In this document: in pieces, positions 18,772 to 27,370 of the stretch
Position numbering within the stretch: position 1 is the stretch's first letter
How the letters are laid out: every line of letters starts with the position of its first letter
Assembly: GCA_009991425.1 (NCBI GenBank)
Contig: JAACWH010000043.1
Span: forward strand, 1-48,169
Direction of reading: 5' to 3'
Source of the DNA: Leptospira sp.
GTDB taxonomy: Bacteria > Spirochaetota > Leptospiria > Leptospirales > Leptospiraceae
Length of the DNA: 48,169 nucleotides
The notes under the pieces: generated by a model
Seen by the model: the letters and a program-made list of their open reading frames with translations, nothing else
The model's database searches: none
Told to the model about the DNA's origin: nothing
Made by a program: the position numbers and the translations under genes

Positions 18772-19741
18772 ATCTTCTATATTGCTGCCAAGACTGCAAT
18801 AGATATTCTATCTTCTCTGTTTCATAATGTATTCTTACAAAATCAGATTCTAATTCTTCTTTAAAATCTCGTTTTAATATTCTGCGTTCCATTTTACTTA
18901 CTTTAGTGAAATCCCAATCAGGATATGATTTGAGTTTACGAATCTGCTTCTGGACATCTTTAAGATCGGCCTTATGTTTCTTCTGTAGAGAGATTAGTTC
19001 TCCAATAGATACTTCGTCTGATAACTCTTCCTTAGATATACGAATCCAAGTTAATACATCTTTAAGTGCCGTTAAATTATTGTCGGTATAGTTCTTGAGC
19101 GCAGTAAGCCAATTCTCTTTTTCTTCCTTAGTCTGCTCTTTATTTTTATCTGGATGAAGATACTTTGCAATTGTTCGAAAAATCCTAGTCTTTTCTATTT
19201 CCTTGGCGTGGTTTTGAGTCTCTGGATCTTCAGTAGAGTCTGATCCCATTTGTGATTTAAAATCTTCGAATAAGTCTTCCCAGCTGTCTTCTTCTGATTC
19301 CGTAGATTTATTTTTTCCTTTGTTTCTAGGACTTTCATCCTCATCTTCTTCCCAATATCCTGGTTCTTCCTCATCAAAGAAAGGATCAAATTCTCTATCT
19401 TCCGGCGCAGTATTTTCTCTTTCTTTGATATAATGATAGGCAAGTGCAGGATTGATCTGGTGGAATTCAGCATAGGCAAAGATTTCGCGAACAGTATCGC
19501 TCAGTTTGAATAACTTTTCTTCTGCCTTTTCGACTTTTTTATTAATTGTACTTAATTCGGATTCATACCAACTTGCAAATTCTGGTTTAGAGATTTCATA
19601 GTATTGGTTTATTTCGAGTTTCGCTTTATCAACTTTCTTGATTGTGGATTTTAATTCTTTTACAGCTTTCTTTCGAATAGGTGTAGAATCTATAGGAACT
19701 AAATCTCTTTTTTTCAATAAAATCCTCAAGCTCTCTTCCAA
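18755..19741 (-). CDS. J-domain-like protein with coiled-coil and acidic regions
   Basis: A 328-residue soluble protein. The first 90 residues are basic, charged helix likely to form coiled coil; an Asp/Glu-rich low-complexity section (about 115-175) follows. At about residues 180-235 a J-like module reads RIFRTIAKYLHPDKNKE, carrying the HPD tripeptide needed to stimulate Hsp70 (DnaK), and then helices. The C-terminal 90 residues are again charged helix. The position of the J module inside the chain and the lack of Gly/Phe and zinc regions exclude DnaJ itself and suggest a specialised co-chaperone. Function beyond that is inference. It is convergent with, and overlaps by 17 bases, the DUF192 gene; its start is 68 bases from glgP, which runs the opposite way. 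Confidence 0.78.
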   Translation of the reverse strand: MEESLRILLKKRDLVPIDSTPIRKKAVKELKSTIKKVDKAKLEINQYYEISKPEFASWYESELSTINKKVEKAEEKLFKLSDTVREIFAYAEFHQINPALAYHYIKERENTAPEDREFDPFFDEEEPGYWEEDEDESPRNKGKNKSTESEEDSWEDLFEDFKSQMGSDSTEDPETQNHAKEIEKTRIFRTIAKYLHPDKNKEQTKEEKENWLTALKNYTDNNLTALKDVLTWIRISKEELSDEVSIGELISLQKKHKADLKDVQKQIRKLKSYPDWDFTKVSKMERRILKRDFKEELESDFVRIHYETEKIEYLLQSWQQYRRSISRL

Positions 19742-19809
19742 TCTATTGTAGCTTTTATAAGTGACAAGGTTTTTTCATTTTTGTAATCTGGAAAACCAGA
19801 GAGAATACC

Positions 19810-22317
19810 ATGACACCTAAGAATTCCCGACTCATACAATTATTAGCTAGAGAACAAAGTGCTGATCCTTCTGCAATCGAAAGTCAATTTTGCCACCATT
19901 TGGAATATACAATCGGAAAGAATAAATTCGATATAAAAAATGAAGATATCTACAAGGCACTCGGTTTTACAATTCGTGATTTCTTAATTGATCGATTGAA
20001 TGAAACTCATGAACTATATGAGAATAAAAAGCCTAAGGAAATTTACTATTTTTCCTTAGAATTTCTAATAGGAAGAACCTTGCATAATGCATTGATCAAC
20101 TTAGGGATGTTCGAGGTAGTTGATAAAGTAATTAAAGGTTTTGGTTATGATTTAACAGAGATTCTTGAGTTTGAAATGGATGCTGGTCTTGGCAATGGTG
20201 GTTTAGGTCGACTCGCAGCTTGCTTTTTGGATTCAATGGCGACTCTTAATATACCTGGTTTTGGTTATGGCATAAGATATGATTATGGAATTTTTAACCA
20301 AATTATCGCAGACGGTAATCAATTGGAGATGCCAGACCATTGGGATGCTGATGGGATTCCATATGAAATTGTAAGACCTGATAAAGTTTATACAGTTAAT
20401 TTCTATGGACATGTTGAATCCAAGGTTAATGCTATTGGGAATTTACATTTTGAATGGATTCCAAGAGAAACGGTTCTTGCTGCAGCACATGATTACCCTA
20501 TTCCAGGTTATAATACATCTACGGTCAATTATCTTCGTCTTTGGACAGCAAGGTCATCGGAAGAATTTAACTTTGATTATTTCAATCACGGCGATTATAT
20601 GAAGGCGGTAGAAGACAAACAAATATCTGAAAATATTTCAAAAGTTCTCTATCCTAATGATACCACCGAACAAGGAAAGATTCTGCGCTTAAAGCAACAG
20701 TATTTTATGGTAGCTGCATCCTTACAGGATATCATTACTAAATTTAAAAAAGAGCATAGTGAATTTGATAATTTTCATGAGAAGGTAGCCATTCAGTTGA
20801 ATGATACACATCCAAGTATTGCGATACCCGAGCTAATGAGAATATTATTAGATCAAGAAGGCTGGACCTGGGAAAGGTCTTGGATACTAACTACAAAAAT
20901 ATTTTCTTATACGAACCATACTGTTCTTCCGGAGGCCTTAGAAACTTGGTCAGTCGCCTTAATGGAATATTTACTACCTCGTCATATTCAAATTATAAAC
21001 GAAATAAATTTTCGATTCATCAATATGCTTAAAGAGACTAATCTATATTCAGATGAGGAAATTTCTGAGGTTTCCATATTTGAAGAATCTAATAGCAAAA
21101 GAGTTCGTATGGCAAATCTAGCTATCATTGGATCTCATAAAGTTAATGGAGTTGCCGCCTTACATTCTGAATTAATTAAGACTACAATTTTTAAAACATT
21201 TTATAAAATATGGCCAGAGAAGTTTACCAACAAAACAAATGGTATAACGCCTCGTAGATGGCTTGTTCAATGCAATAAAGACCTAACTCAATTGATTGCT
21301 TCTAAGGCTGGAACTAATTTCCCAGCACATTTAGATGAACTGAGAAGTTTAGAAAAATTTGCAGATGATGCTGCCTTCCAAGAAGATTGGATGAAAGTGA
21401 AGCATAATAATAAGATATTTCTATCGAAGATCATTCACTCCGAAGCTGGAATTCTTGTAAATCCGAATTCTATTTTCGATGTCCAGATAAAAAGATTCCA
21501 TGAATACAAAAGGCAACTTTTAAATATATTAAACGTTATAGGTCAATACCGCAGGATAAAAGAGTCGCCTAATTCAGATTTTACACCAAGGGTTGTTATC
21601 TTTGGTGGCAAGGCAGCTCCTGGATACTACATTGCGAAATTGATAATCAAATTAATCAATTCTGTTGCCGAGGTCGTAAACCGTGATCCAGAAGTTGGCG
21701 ATCTATTAAAGGTAGTCTTTATGCCTAATTATAGAGTTTCGCTGGCTGAAAAGATTATTCCCGCGACTGATCTTTCCCAGCAGATTTCAACTGCAGGAAT
21801 GGAAGCGAGCGGAACAGGAAATATGAAATTTGCATTAAACGGAGCTTTGACGATAGGAACCTTGGATGGAGCCAACGTAGAGATCCAAGAAGAAGTAGGC
21901 GAGGAAAATATTTATATATTTGGATTAACTGCTCATGAAGTTATGGATTTGAAAACAAAAGGTTATAATCCGAATGATTTTATTAATAATAATTCAGAAA
22001 TACAGAAGATTCTTAGAATGGTTGGAGATGGTTTCTTTAGTCATGGAGATTCATCTACCTTCCAAGCCATTTATCAGAACCTTACAACAATCGATCACTA
22101 TCTCTTAATGGCAGATTATGATAGCTATGATAAAATGCAGATGAAGGTCTCAAAGGATTATTTAGATAAGAAGCAATGGTTGAAAAAATCGATACTCAAT
22201 ACTGCTAGGATGGGCAAATTTTCTTCCGATCGAACTATCCAAGAGTATGCAGATGAGATCTGGAAAGTTAAGTCGCAAAACCCGATCAAACCTAGGACAA
22301 TTACGAAAATTTTATGA
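19810..22317 (+). CDS. glgP: Glycogen/maltodextrin phosphorylase
   Basis: An 835-residue GT35 phosphorylase that releases glucose 1-phosphate from alpha-1,4-glucans with pyridoxal phosphate as cofactor. The chain is collinear with the family: EFLIGRTLHNALINLG (N-terminal), EMDAGLGNGGLGRLAACF, IQLNDTHPSIAIPELMR, NHTVLPEALETW, NGITPRRWL, VQIKRFHEYKRQLLN, and the cofactor-binding segment EASGTGNMKFALNGAL near residue 673, whose Lys forms the Schiff base. Length is normal and no allosteric extension is seen. The gene stands alone between the divergent J-domain gene and a response regulator; no other glycogen genes are in the window. Confidence 0.96.
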   Translation: MTPKNSRLIQLLAREQSADPSAIESQFCHHLEYTIGKNKFDIKNEDIYKALGFTIRDFLIDRLNETHELYENKKPKEIYYFSLEFLIGRTLHNALINLGMFEVVDKVIKGFGYDLTEILEFEMDAGLGNGGLGRLAACFLDSMATLNIPGFGYGIRYDYGIFNQIIADGNQLEMPDHWDADGIPYEIVRPDKVYTVNFYGHVESKVNAIGNLHFEWIPRETVLAAAHDYPIPGYNTSTVNYLRLWTARSSEEFNFDYFNHGDYMKAVEDKQISENISKVLYPNDTTEQGKILRLKQQYFMVAASLQDIITKFKKEHSEFDNFHEKVAIQLNDTHPSIAIPELMRILLDQEGWTWERSWILTTKIFSYTNHTVLPEALETWSVALMEYLLPRHIQIINEINFRFINMLKETNLYSDEEISEVSIFEESNSKRVRMANLAIIGSHKVNGVAALHSELIKTTIFKTFYKIWPEKFTNKTNGITPRRWLVQCNKDLTQLIASKAGTNFPAHLDELRSLEKFADDAAFQEDWMKVKHNNKIFLSKIIHSEAGILVNPNSIFDVQIKRFHEYKRQLLNILNVIGQYRRIKESPNSDFTPRVVIFGGKAAPGYYIAKLIIKLINSVAEVVNRDPEVGDLLKVVFMPNYRVSLAEKIIPATDLSQQISTAGMEASGTGNMKFALNGALTIGTLDGANVEIQEEVGEENIYIFGLTAHEVMDLKTKGYNPNDFINNNSEIQKILRMVGDGFFSHGDSSTFQAIYQNLTTIDHYLLMADYDSYDKMQMKVSKDYLDKKQWLKKSILNTARMGKFSSDRTIQEYADEIWKVKSQNPIKPRTITKIL

Positions 22318-22336
22318 AAATTATGGCAACCTTTCC

Positions 22337-22366
22337 TTGACAAAAAGGTAGAATTCCAAAGATGAT
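22337..22366 (+). promoter_or_regulatory. Possible sigma-70-like promoter for the response regulator
   Basis: TTGACA at 22337-22342 and GATGAT at 22361-22366, spaced 18 bases, lie 33 bases before the ATG at 22399. The -35 box is a perfect match, the -10 box is 4 of 6. Prediction by eye only. Confidence 0.35.
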
Positions 22367-22398
22367 TGAGTTAAGGATTAGCAGGTTAAGGTTAACGA

Positions 22399-22869
22399 AT
22401 GGGTAAAGGTTTTATTATTTGTGTCGATGATGAAGTATCAGTTCTAGAAACACTTACTGAGCAGCTCCGTTCACGGTTTGGTGGCAGTCATGAAATTGAA
22501 GCTGCAAGCAGTGCCGAGGATGCCCTGGCTCTTATTGATGAAATTCACGGTAGCCAAGAGGTAGTAGAACTTATCATCTCGGATCAAGTGATGCCAGGGA
22601 TGAAAGGAGATGAATTTCTACATGAGGTTCATAAAAAAATTCCAGATGCTATTAAAATTATGCTCACAGGCCAAGCAGGATTGGATTCCGCAATCAACGC
22701 TATCAACACTGCCGGTCTTAGCCGTTACGTGGAGAAGCCTTGGAATATTGAAGAATTTGCAAATGATATTAAGACACTTTTGGATAAATTCCACGCTAAT
22801 TTGGAGAACCAAAGACTTATTGCAAGTCTCAATCAAAGAATTGCAGAACTCGAAAAGAAAGACACATAG
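22399..22869 (+). CDS. Receiver-domain response regulator with coiled-coil tail
   Basis: A 156-residue single receiver domain. The acidic pair is Asp10-Asp11 (IICVDDE), the phosphoacceptor Asp62 ([10 protein letters not shown]), the switch Thr90 (IMLTGQAG) and the conserved Lys113 (VEKPWN). After about residue 128 only a short helical, coiled-coil tail remains ([20 protein letters not shown]), with no DNA-binding or enzymatic output. The LTGQA and VEKPW wording is that of receivers often joined to HD-GYP, cyclase or phosphatase modules, but here it is free-standing. The tail may mediate dimerisation or docking to a partner (inference). No histidine kinase is adjacent; the lone Hpt gene at 39955 is another orphan phosphorelay part. 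AAGG precedes the start. Confidence 0.92.
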   Translation: MGKGFIICVDDEVSVLETLTEQLRSRFGGSHEIEAASSAEDALALIDEIHGSQEVVELIISDQVMPGMKGDEFLHEVHKKIPDAIKIMLTGQAGLDSAINAINTAGLSRYVEKPWNIEEFANDIKTLLDKFHANLENQRLIASLNQRIAELEKKDT

Positions 22870-23980
22870 AAATTCATACTTTAATACCTTCCTTTCATTA
22901 AGTAAGCTTGCTCTTGTAACTTTGTTAGTAGTGGCAAGCTTTTCTTTTTCTTTACAGGCAAAAGAAAAAAAGTCTAAACCCTTAACTGAGGATGCCATCC
23001 AACGAAAAACAGAAGTTATCTTAAAAGTTTTGAAATATGGAACTAGCTTAGAACGAAAAGCTGCTCTCTTTGAGATTGAAAAGTTGCCTGAGGATAAACG
23101 CGATCCATTTAAAACTATACTCTTAGAATCCCTTAACAAAGAAAAAGATCTATCCATGAAGCAAGCTTTTATTCGAAGCGCAGGTGAATTGGGTCTCAAA
23201 GATGCAAAGGAAACTATTGAAGAGGCTGTAGCAGATGAGAATGAAGATGTTTCTCGTGCAGCAGTAAGCGCCTTGAAGAAAGTGGGCGATGCCAATTCTT
23301 GGAAACCCATTTTGGAGAAATTAAAATCAGAAGACTTAACTAAGAATTCAAATCTTACAGTTTCTTTGATCAACTCTTTGGCAGATATTGAAGGCGGTGA
23401 GAATGCACATGAATTCTTGGAAGCCAAGCTAAAAGAAAAATTCAATAGCCCTGAGATTCGTTCCTACACAGCTCTTTATTTTGGTAAAAAGAAGATTCTA
23501 TCAGCTGAAACTATTTTGCAAGAAATAGCATTTAACGAGAGTGAGACTACTACTTTAAGAACTTATTCTATCAATAGTCTTGGCAAAATTAAATCGACTA
23601 CATCTATACCAAAATTAAAAGAATTGATCGAAGAAATACGAAAGGATCCATCTAAGGATAATAAGAAAAATCAATTACTTAAAATATATTCACTGGGAGC
23701 CCTAATTGAGCTTGGTGATGAAACAGCATTTGATGAGATAGTAGAATTTTCAAAAGACGATGATTCAATTGTCCGCCTAAGATCCATACAATTTCTATTA
23801 GATAGCAAACGTCCCGAAGTTCGTGAGATTTTAGAATACAAATCTAAACGTGATCCTAGTCCAAAGGTGCAGAAAGCTGCAGCAGATGCTCTTAAAAAAT
23901 TAGATGAAGGTGATTCTGATACGAACTCTGAAGAACAAGAGAGTGAGGACTCTTCTGAGTCTAGCAAAGAGCCAAACTAG
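22841..23980 (+). CDS. Exported HEAT-repeat protein
   Basis: The frame is open from 22610, but the first part is only the shadow of the response regulator. No ATG lies before the signal peptide, so TTG 22841 is my best start (379 residues, [17 protein letters not shown] followed by a hydrophobic core ending SFSLQA); TTG 22820 is another option. The mature protein is a run of HEAT-type helical pairs, such as [46 protein letters not shown] and [19 protein letters not shown], ending in an acidic Ser/Glu tail after residue 350. It probably acts as a periplasmic or surface protein-binding scaffold. It overlaps the end of the regulator gene by 29 bases with this start, which suggests coupling. Confidence 0.8.
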   Translation: MQNSKRKTHRNSYFNTFLSLSKLALVTLLVVASFSFSLQAKEKKSKPLTEDAIQRKTEVILKVLKYGTSLERKAALFEIEKLPEDKRDPFKTILLESLNKEKDLSMKQAFIRSAGELGLKDAKETIEEAVADENEDVSRAAVSALKKVGDANSWKPILEKLKSEDLTKNSNLTVSLINSLADIEGGENAHEFLEAKLKEKFNSPEIRSYTALYFGKKKILSAETILQEIAFNESETTTLRTYSINSLGKIKSTTSIPKLKELIEEIRKDPSKDNKKNQLLKIYSLGALIELGDETAFDEIVEFSKDDDSIVRLRSIQFLLDSKRPEVREILEYKSKRDPSPKVQKAAADALKKLDEGDSDTNSEEQESEDSSESSKEPN

Positions 23981-23985
23981 AATTG

Positions 23986-24588
23986 ATGAATTTAAACATG
24001 AAAGACTACAATCATTTTAGAAATAGATTCTCAGCTATTTCTAAAATACGTTCATTTATTTATTTGCTTATGTATTTTAAGAGATTCATTGTTCTTGTAA
24101 TTACAATAATAATATTCAATATATCAAATTCAGTCTCTATCTATTCTGAAAAATTCCAAGGGCCAATCTCAACCAAAGAAAAAAGAATCAAAGATTATAA
24201 GCAAGAGCTAAATGAAACTAATCTTGAATTACCAGAAGAATATCATTTGTTTTTTCAGGAATTGAGAGGAAATTACGCGATTTTCTACGATCTAGATGGT
24301 CAAACCGTTCACTTTCAATACCGTAGAAATAAATGGGATAGAGATGCGATAGAATCTGTACATAATTTATTATCAGGAAGATCTTATAAAGTGAGTGCTG
24401 AATTTTTGGGAATGTACTATTATCCAACTGTTCAGGAATCTAGAAATTCTATTCTACCCTTGTTCATAGCTAAAAAAGATTTAGATCTTAAAACCAAGAA
24501 AGACCGCAATGCTATCCCCATTTATAAATTGAAAGTGTATGATGAAAGCTATTCAGATGCTATCCTTATGCAGACACCCGATCAATAA
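23986..24588 (+). CDS. Exported protein of unknown function
   Basis: A product of up to 200 residues, five bases after the HEAT-repeat gene. Starts at 23986, 23998 and 24070 are all possible; the last would give the neatest signal peptide (MYFKRFIVLVITIIIFNISN), but no start has a clear ribosome site. The mature part is mixed, with LPEEYHLFFQELRGNYAIFYDLDGQ and a repeated Tyr-rich, charged texture; it has no cysteines and no motif I recognise. It follows the HEAT-repeat gene on the same strand and may belong to the same transcript. Its stop lies two bases from the stop of a convergent lipoprotein gene. Confidence 0.65.
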   Translation: MNLNMKDYNHFRNRFSAISKIRSFIYLLMYFKRFIVLVITIIIFNISNSVSIYSEKFQGPISTKEKRIKDYKQELNETNLELPEEYHLFFQELRGNYAIFYDLDGQTVHFQYRRNKWDRDAIESVHNLLSGRSYKVSAEFLGMYYYPTVQESRNSILPLFIAKKDLDLKTKKDRNAIPIYKLKVYDESYSDAILMQTPDQ

Positions 24589-24590
24589 AT

Positions 24591-24959
24591 CTAGTCACTA
24601 CTACTCGATCCCGAGCTGGAACTACTTGAACTGCTACTCGAGCTAGAACTTGAAGAACTTCTTCTTGTTGTGGAGCTAGAGCTTGATGTTCTTGTGGATG
24701 TGGTCTTTTGTATACAATTGGATTCGCAAATAGATGAAATTATAAAACAAGTCGAAAAAATATTGAATGCATTTGCTGATTGGTTATGACCTAGAACGAA
24801 GCAAAGATTCTGATTTAATTCACATTGATTCAGGCAAGTAGTCCTTGTGTTTTTTACCTTGCAATTACTTAATACTGCTGTAATGCATATTATTAAGAAA
24901 AGGTAAAATAAGTTCTGACGATAAATAGTTTTAAAAATTTGCTTGCAGTATGTTCTCAC
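24591..24959 (-). CDS. Cysteine-containing lipoprotein with poly-serine tail
   Basis: A 122-residue predicted lipoprotein. The signal (LFYLFLIICITAVLSNC) ends in a good spirochaetal lipobox. The short mature part carries six further cysteines at irregular spacing (TTCLNQCELNQNLC, STCFIISSICESNC), which could form disulfides in the periplasm. From about residue 88 to the end the chain is almost only Ser with a few Thr, Arg and Gly, ending SSSGSSSSD. The Ser codons are mixed (AGT/AGC/TCN), so the tract is kept as protein sequence, not as a DNA microsatellite. Similar Ser tails may act as flexible or glycosylatable tethers (inference). Function unknown. It is divergent from the LuxR-type gene. 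Confidence 0.7.
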   Translation of the reverse strand: MRTYCKQIFKTIYRQNLFYLFLIICITAVLSNCKVKNTRTTCLNQCELNQNLCFVLGHNQSANAFNIFSTCFIISSICESNCIQKTTSTRTSSSSSTTRRSSSSSSSSSSSSSSSSGSSSSD

Positions 24960-25068
24960 CTAAAGCCCCATCATTATATTCTCGCACGAACTTATATAAA
25001 TGGGAATAGGGGATTCCCACAGTTACGGGAATTACTCAAAAATAAAAAATTAATTAAGGACGGTAGGA

Positions 25069-25593
25069 ATGAATTTTGGCAAAGAAAAAGACCAGGTTTT
25101 CTTTCTAATTTTTTATTCATGTAGCTTAATTATTTGGATTATTGAAGAGATATACATGCTTTTGCAACCTCCTGAAGCATTTGATCGCTACCGTTTATGG
25201 ATTGCTTCTATTGAAGCACTTATTGTTATTTCTTCTTTTGTTCTGCTATTTCAATTATTCCATAAATTACGTTCAGCAAGTATTGAGATGGAGCAAGCCC
25301 AGGATCAAATCCAACAATACAAAGTAAAAAATAAACTTCTCAATAATCCAGAAAAAGGATATTCACAGTTGATGAATGCTGAGTTTGAAAAGTGGAAATT
25401 CACTCTCTCTGAAATTGAAATTGCTATTTTAATTCTCAGAGGATTTAGCAATCAGCAAATCGCTAGTGTAAGAGACAAGAGTCTTCGAACTATAGAGAAT
25501 CAAACTTTTGCAATCTACCAGAAGTCTGGAATGCGTGGCAAACTGGAATTTATTTCTTACTTCATCAGCCCACTTCTTCCTGAAGAGGAATAA
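25069..25593 (+). CDS. Membrane-anchored LuxR-type HTH regulator
   Basis: A 174-residue protein. Two hydrophobic segments (about residues 10-30 and 42-63) should place it in the inner membrane, joined by an acidic helical linker (EMEQAQDQIQQYKVKNKLL) to a C-terminal HTH at about 108-165. The HTH follows the LuxR/FixJ pattern closely: FTLSEIEIAILILRGFSNQQIA, then SLRTIENQTFAIYQKSGMRGK. There is no receiver domain, so control would come from the membrane part. AAGGA eight bases before ATG 25069 fixes the start. Its stop (25591-25593) directly abuts the stop of the convergent beta-barrel gene; the divergent neighbour is a poly-Ser lipoprotein, and either may be a target (inference). Confidence 0.85.
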   Translation: MNFGKEKDQVFFLIFYSCSLIIWIIEEIYMLLQPPEAFDRYRLWIASIEALIVISSFVLLFQLFHKLRSASIEMEQAQDQIQQYKVKNKLLNNPEKGYSQLMNAEFEKWKFTLSEIEIAILILRGFSNQQIASVRDKSLRTIENQTFAIYQKSGMRGKLEFISYFISPLLPEEE

Positions 25594-26901
25594 TTAGAAT
25601 TCCAAGAGGAATTGGAGATTCATGTAGAATAAAGTACCTCTCTTTTCGTATCTCTCTGAGGCAGAAACGTTGAAGTCGATGAAATTCGTCTTAAATCTAA
25701 ATCGCATAACTTTTGCTCTATCAGTAAGTGTAGCTTGTAATTTATCATCGCCGTAGTATCTAAGGAAGGGTGTTCTGAATTCATTTCCTTCTGCTTGGAA
25801 TAAAATACTTGTCTCAAGATTCCAACCATCATCTCTCCAGGACAAATTGAATTCTGTCGTTCTGTCCTTGTTGCTTCGAAATTCTCTGCCAAAAGAGTAG
25901 AATAATCTTCTATAATGTCCTTGCAAAAGTGCAGAACTGGAACGTGTGAAATTTTGCAAACGATTAATTTCCGTGCTTTCTGTAACTAGATATTCTCTAT
26001 AACGATAAACAGGTGCTATGTTACCAAAAATCCATAAAGGAATCTGTCCTCCTGTAATCGTTTCTCTGAGAACTCCATCAATGGAATCTATAGCTTCTAT
26101 ACGAGTGAATTTGCCATAGCCAAGAGCCGCATTACTTACAAGAGGATTCGAACTGGAAATGGAATCTTGGAAACTATCTCGACCTTGGTTCAATTTGCCG
26201 AAGGCATTTTTGTAAACGCCAGCCTCAATGAAAATATCTATTGGATAGAAATCTAAACGGACAAACTCAGTTCCATAGTAATTGCGATTTGTCCCAATCG
26301 CCTCGCTCACCCAAGTCCAGTAGATTCGGTTTCCATTTCCAAGAGAAATTTTCTCTCTGAAAAAATTCGTATACAATGATTTCACTTTTGTCTTAGGAGA
26401 GTAGGTAGTTGCTAATTTTTTCTGCCAAGATAGAAAAGAAAAGCCCATGCCGTCTCCTGTGAGATCAGGTAGCCAGAACAAACCTGGAGAATAATGAAAA
26501 GGTAGAACTTGTAAGAAGGCGGATCTTTGGATCGGTTGGTCGGCAGTTAATGCTGAAAAAAATTCCGGATCCTTACCTAGAAAAAATCCTGGAACCGACT
26601 TATATCTATGCCCATAAGTAAGTTCCCAAAGTTCAGATTGGTAGCGAACAGAACCAAGGCTTCTATCCTTTCTTTGCTCGGCTGCCAGAGAAAGTCCATT
26701 CCAGCTAGTATCTGCCCATATATTAGAGGCCTTAGAATCTCTTTCTTCAATAAACCTTGTTTGGAAAATTTGTCCAGTTCCCCCAATTCTTGCCTTTAAA
26801 GGAGAATTTAGAGAGCTATCAAAAATTTCTTGGCTAAATAATTTGAAATTTATAAGAAAAATACTAAAAATCCAACAGATTTTTAAGAAATCTAGCCTCA
26901 T
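25594..26901 (-). CDS. Probable outer-membrane beta-barrel protein
   Basis: A 435-residue exported protein. A signal peptide (LKICWIFSIFLINFKLFSQ) precedes a mature chain rich in aromatic residues and in alternating hydrophobic/polar strands separated by short polar turns (GNRIYWTWVSEAIG, RFRFKTNFIDFNVSASERYE, TLFYMNLQFLLEF). It ends in Phe, as transmembrane barrel proteins commonly do for BAM recognition. No enzyme motif and no cysteine beyond the signal. The length would suit a barrel of 16-18 strands. I do not recognise a named family; a soluble beta-rich protein is the alternative. The stop abuts the stop of the LuxR-type gene with no spacer. Confidence 0.7.
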   Translation of the reverse strand: MRLDFLKICWIFSIFLINFKLFSQEIFDSSLNSPLKARIGGTGQIFQTRFIEERDSKASNIWADTSWNGLSLAAEQRKDRSLGSVRYQSELWELTYGHRYKSVPGFFLGKDPEFFSALTADQPIQRSAFLQVLPFHYSPGLFWLPDLTGDGMGFSFLSWQKKLATTYSPKTKVKSLYTNFFREKISLGNGNRIYWTWVSEAIGTNRNYYGTEFVRLDFYPIDIFIEAGVYKNAFGKLNQGRDSFQDSISSSNPLVSNAALGYGKFTRIEAIDSIDGVLRETITGGQIPLWIFGNIAPVYRYREYLVTESTEINRLQNFTRSSSALLQGHYRRLFYSFGREFRSNKDRTTEFNLSWRDDGWNLETSILFQAEGNEFRTPFLRYYGDDKLQATLTDRAKVMRFRFKTNFIDFNVSASERYEKRGTLFYMNLQFLLEF

Positions 26902-27036
26902 GAAAAGCTATGTCTGGATTTACGGGTTTTTTCCAAAAAAACAGAAGTTTTGTAGAATTTTTTTTAGAAAATTCAATCTCATAGCAATATTTGTCGGGGC
27001 TTTGGGGTATTCTTATTTCATGTTCATAAAAACTAC

Positions 27037-27064
27037 TTGCTTATTTGCTACTGATTTGTATAGT
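27037..27064 (+). promoter_or_regulatory. Possible promoter of the small ORF-radC-wzm-wzt run
   Basis: TTGCTT (27037-27042) and TATAGT (27059-27064) are 16 bases apart. Transcription would begin near 27071 and give a leader of about 78 bases that contains the inverted repeat at 27118-27134. The rest of the 247-base gap 26902-27148 shows no gene; an open frame through it is judged accidental. Confidence 0.4.
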
Positions 27065-27117
27065 TGTAGTATCAAATGTTTAGTAGTATTTTTTGAAGTA
27101 CTTTTGATAAATTATGT

Positions 27118-27134
27118 CGTCTAAACTATAGACG
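27118..27134 (+). repeat. Perfect inverted repeat next to the ribosome binding site
   Basis: CGTCTA and TAGACG flank a five-base loop (AACTA). The last base of the right arm is the first of GAGGAGG (27134-27140), the ribosome site of the small ORF at 27149. In RNA it would be a short hairpin beside the ribosome site; in DNA it could be an operator for a dimeric repressor. Both readings are inference. Confidence 0.5.
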
Positions 27135-27148
27135 AGGAGGAATACAAT

Positions 27149-27370
27149 ATGGTGATTCGATCTCTATATCAACCCGTCTACCATCGAGAAAGAAAGAATG
27201 GTCTTCCTGGAGCGGTATCTGCTGCTCAGGCCAAACCGAGATTTGAAGATGGTAACAAGACTTTTGAAGATTATTTGACTGAGGCATTTCAAGGCGAAAA
27301 GGTTCAAGAAGGAACCTGGTTTGCACCTCAGATCTCTGAACTTAGCCGACGAAATCTCAAGAAGATTTAG
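27149..27370 (+). CDS. Small soluble protein upstream of radC, unknown function
   Basis: A 73-residue product with one of the best ribosome sites in the window (GAGGAGG eight bases before ATG), which argues that it is translated. It is hydrophilic and basic near the N-terminus (RSLYQPVYHRERKNG), with an Ala/Gly segment, a FEDYLTEAFQG helix and a basic tail ending SRRNLKKI. It has no cysteine, signal or motif that I recognise. Its stop is directly followed by the TTG start of radC, so the two are probably translated together. A DNA- or RNA-binding role is possible from the charge, but nothing in the sequence proves it. Confidence 0.75.
   Translation: MVIRSLYQPVYHRERKNGLPGAVSAAQAKPRFEDGNKTFEDYLTEAFQGEKVQEGTWFAPQISELSRRNLKKI

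Noticed and set aside
22618..23445. Antisense open frame of 275 residues opposite the regulator and HEAT genes
   Set aside because: Its Ser/Phe/Lys-rich composition is the mirror of the coding strand; the plus-strand genes have clear domains.
24600..24700. Serine-codon tract as a phase-variable microsatellite
   Set aside because: The codons are mixed, with no uniform short repeat unit long enough for slippage.
26843..27124. Open frame of 93 residues on the plus strand before the small ORF
   Set aside because: It overlaps the start of the barrel gene, has no ribosome site, is Phe/Lys/Ile-rich as expected of AT-rich non-coding DNA, and contains the likely promoter of the next unit.
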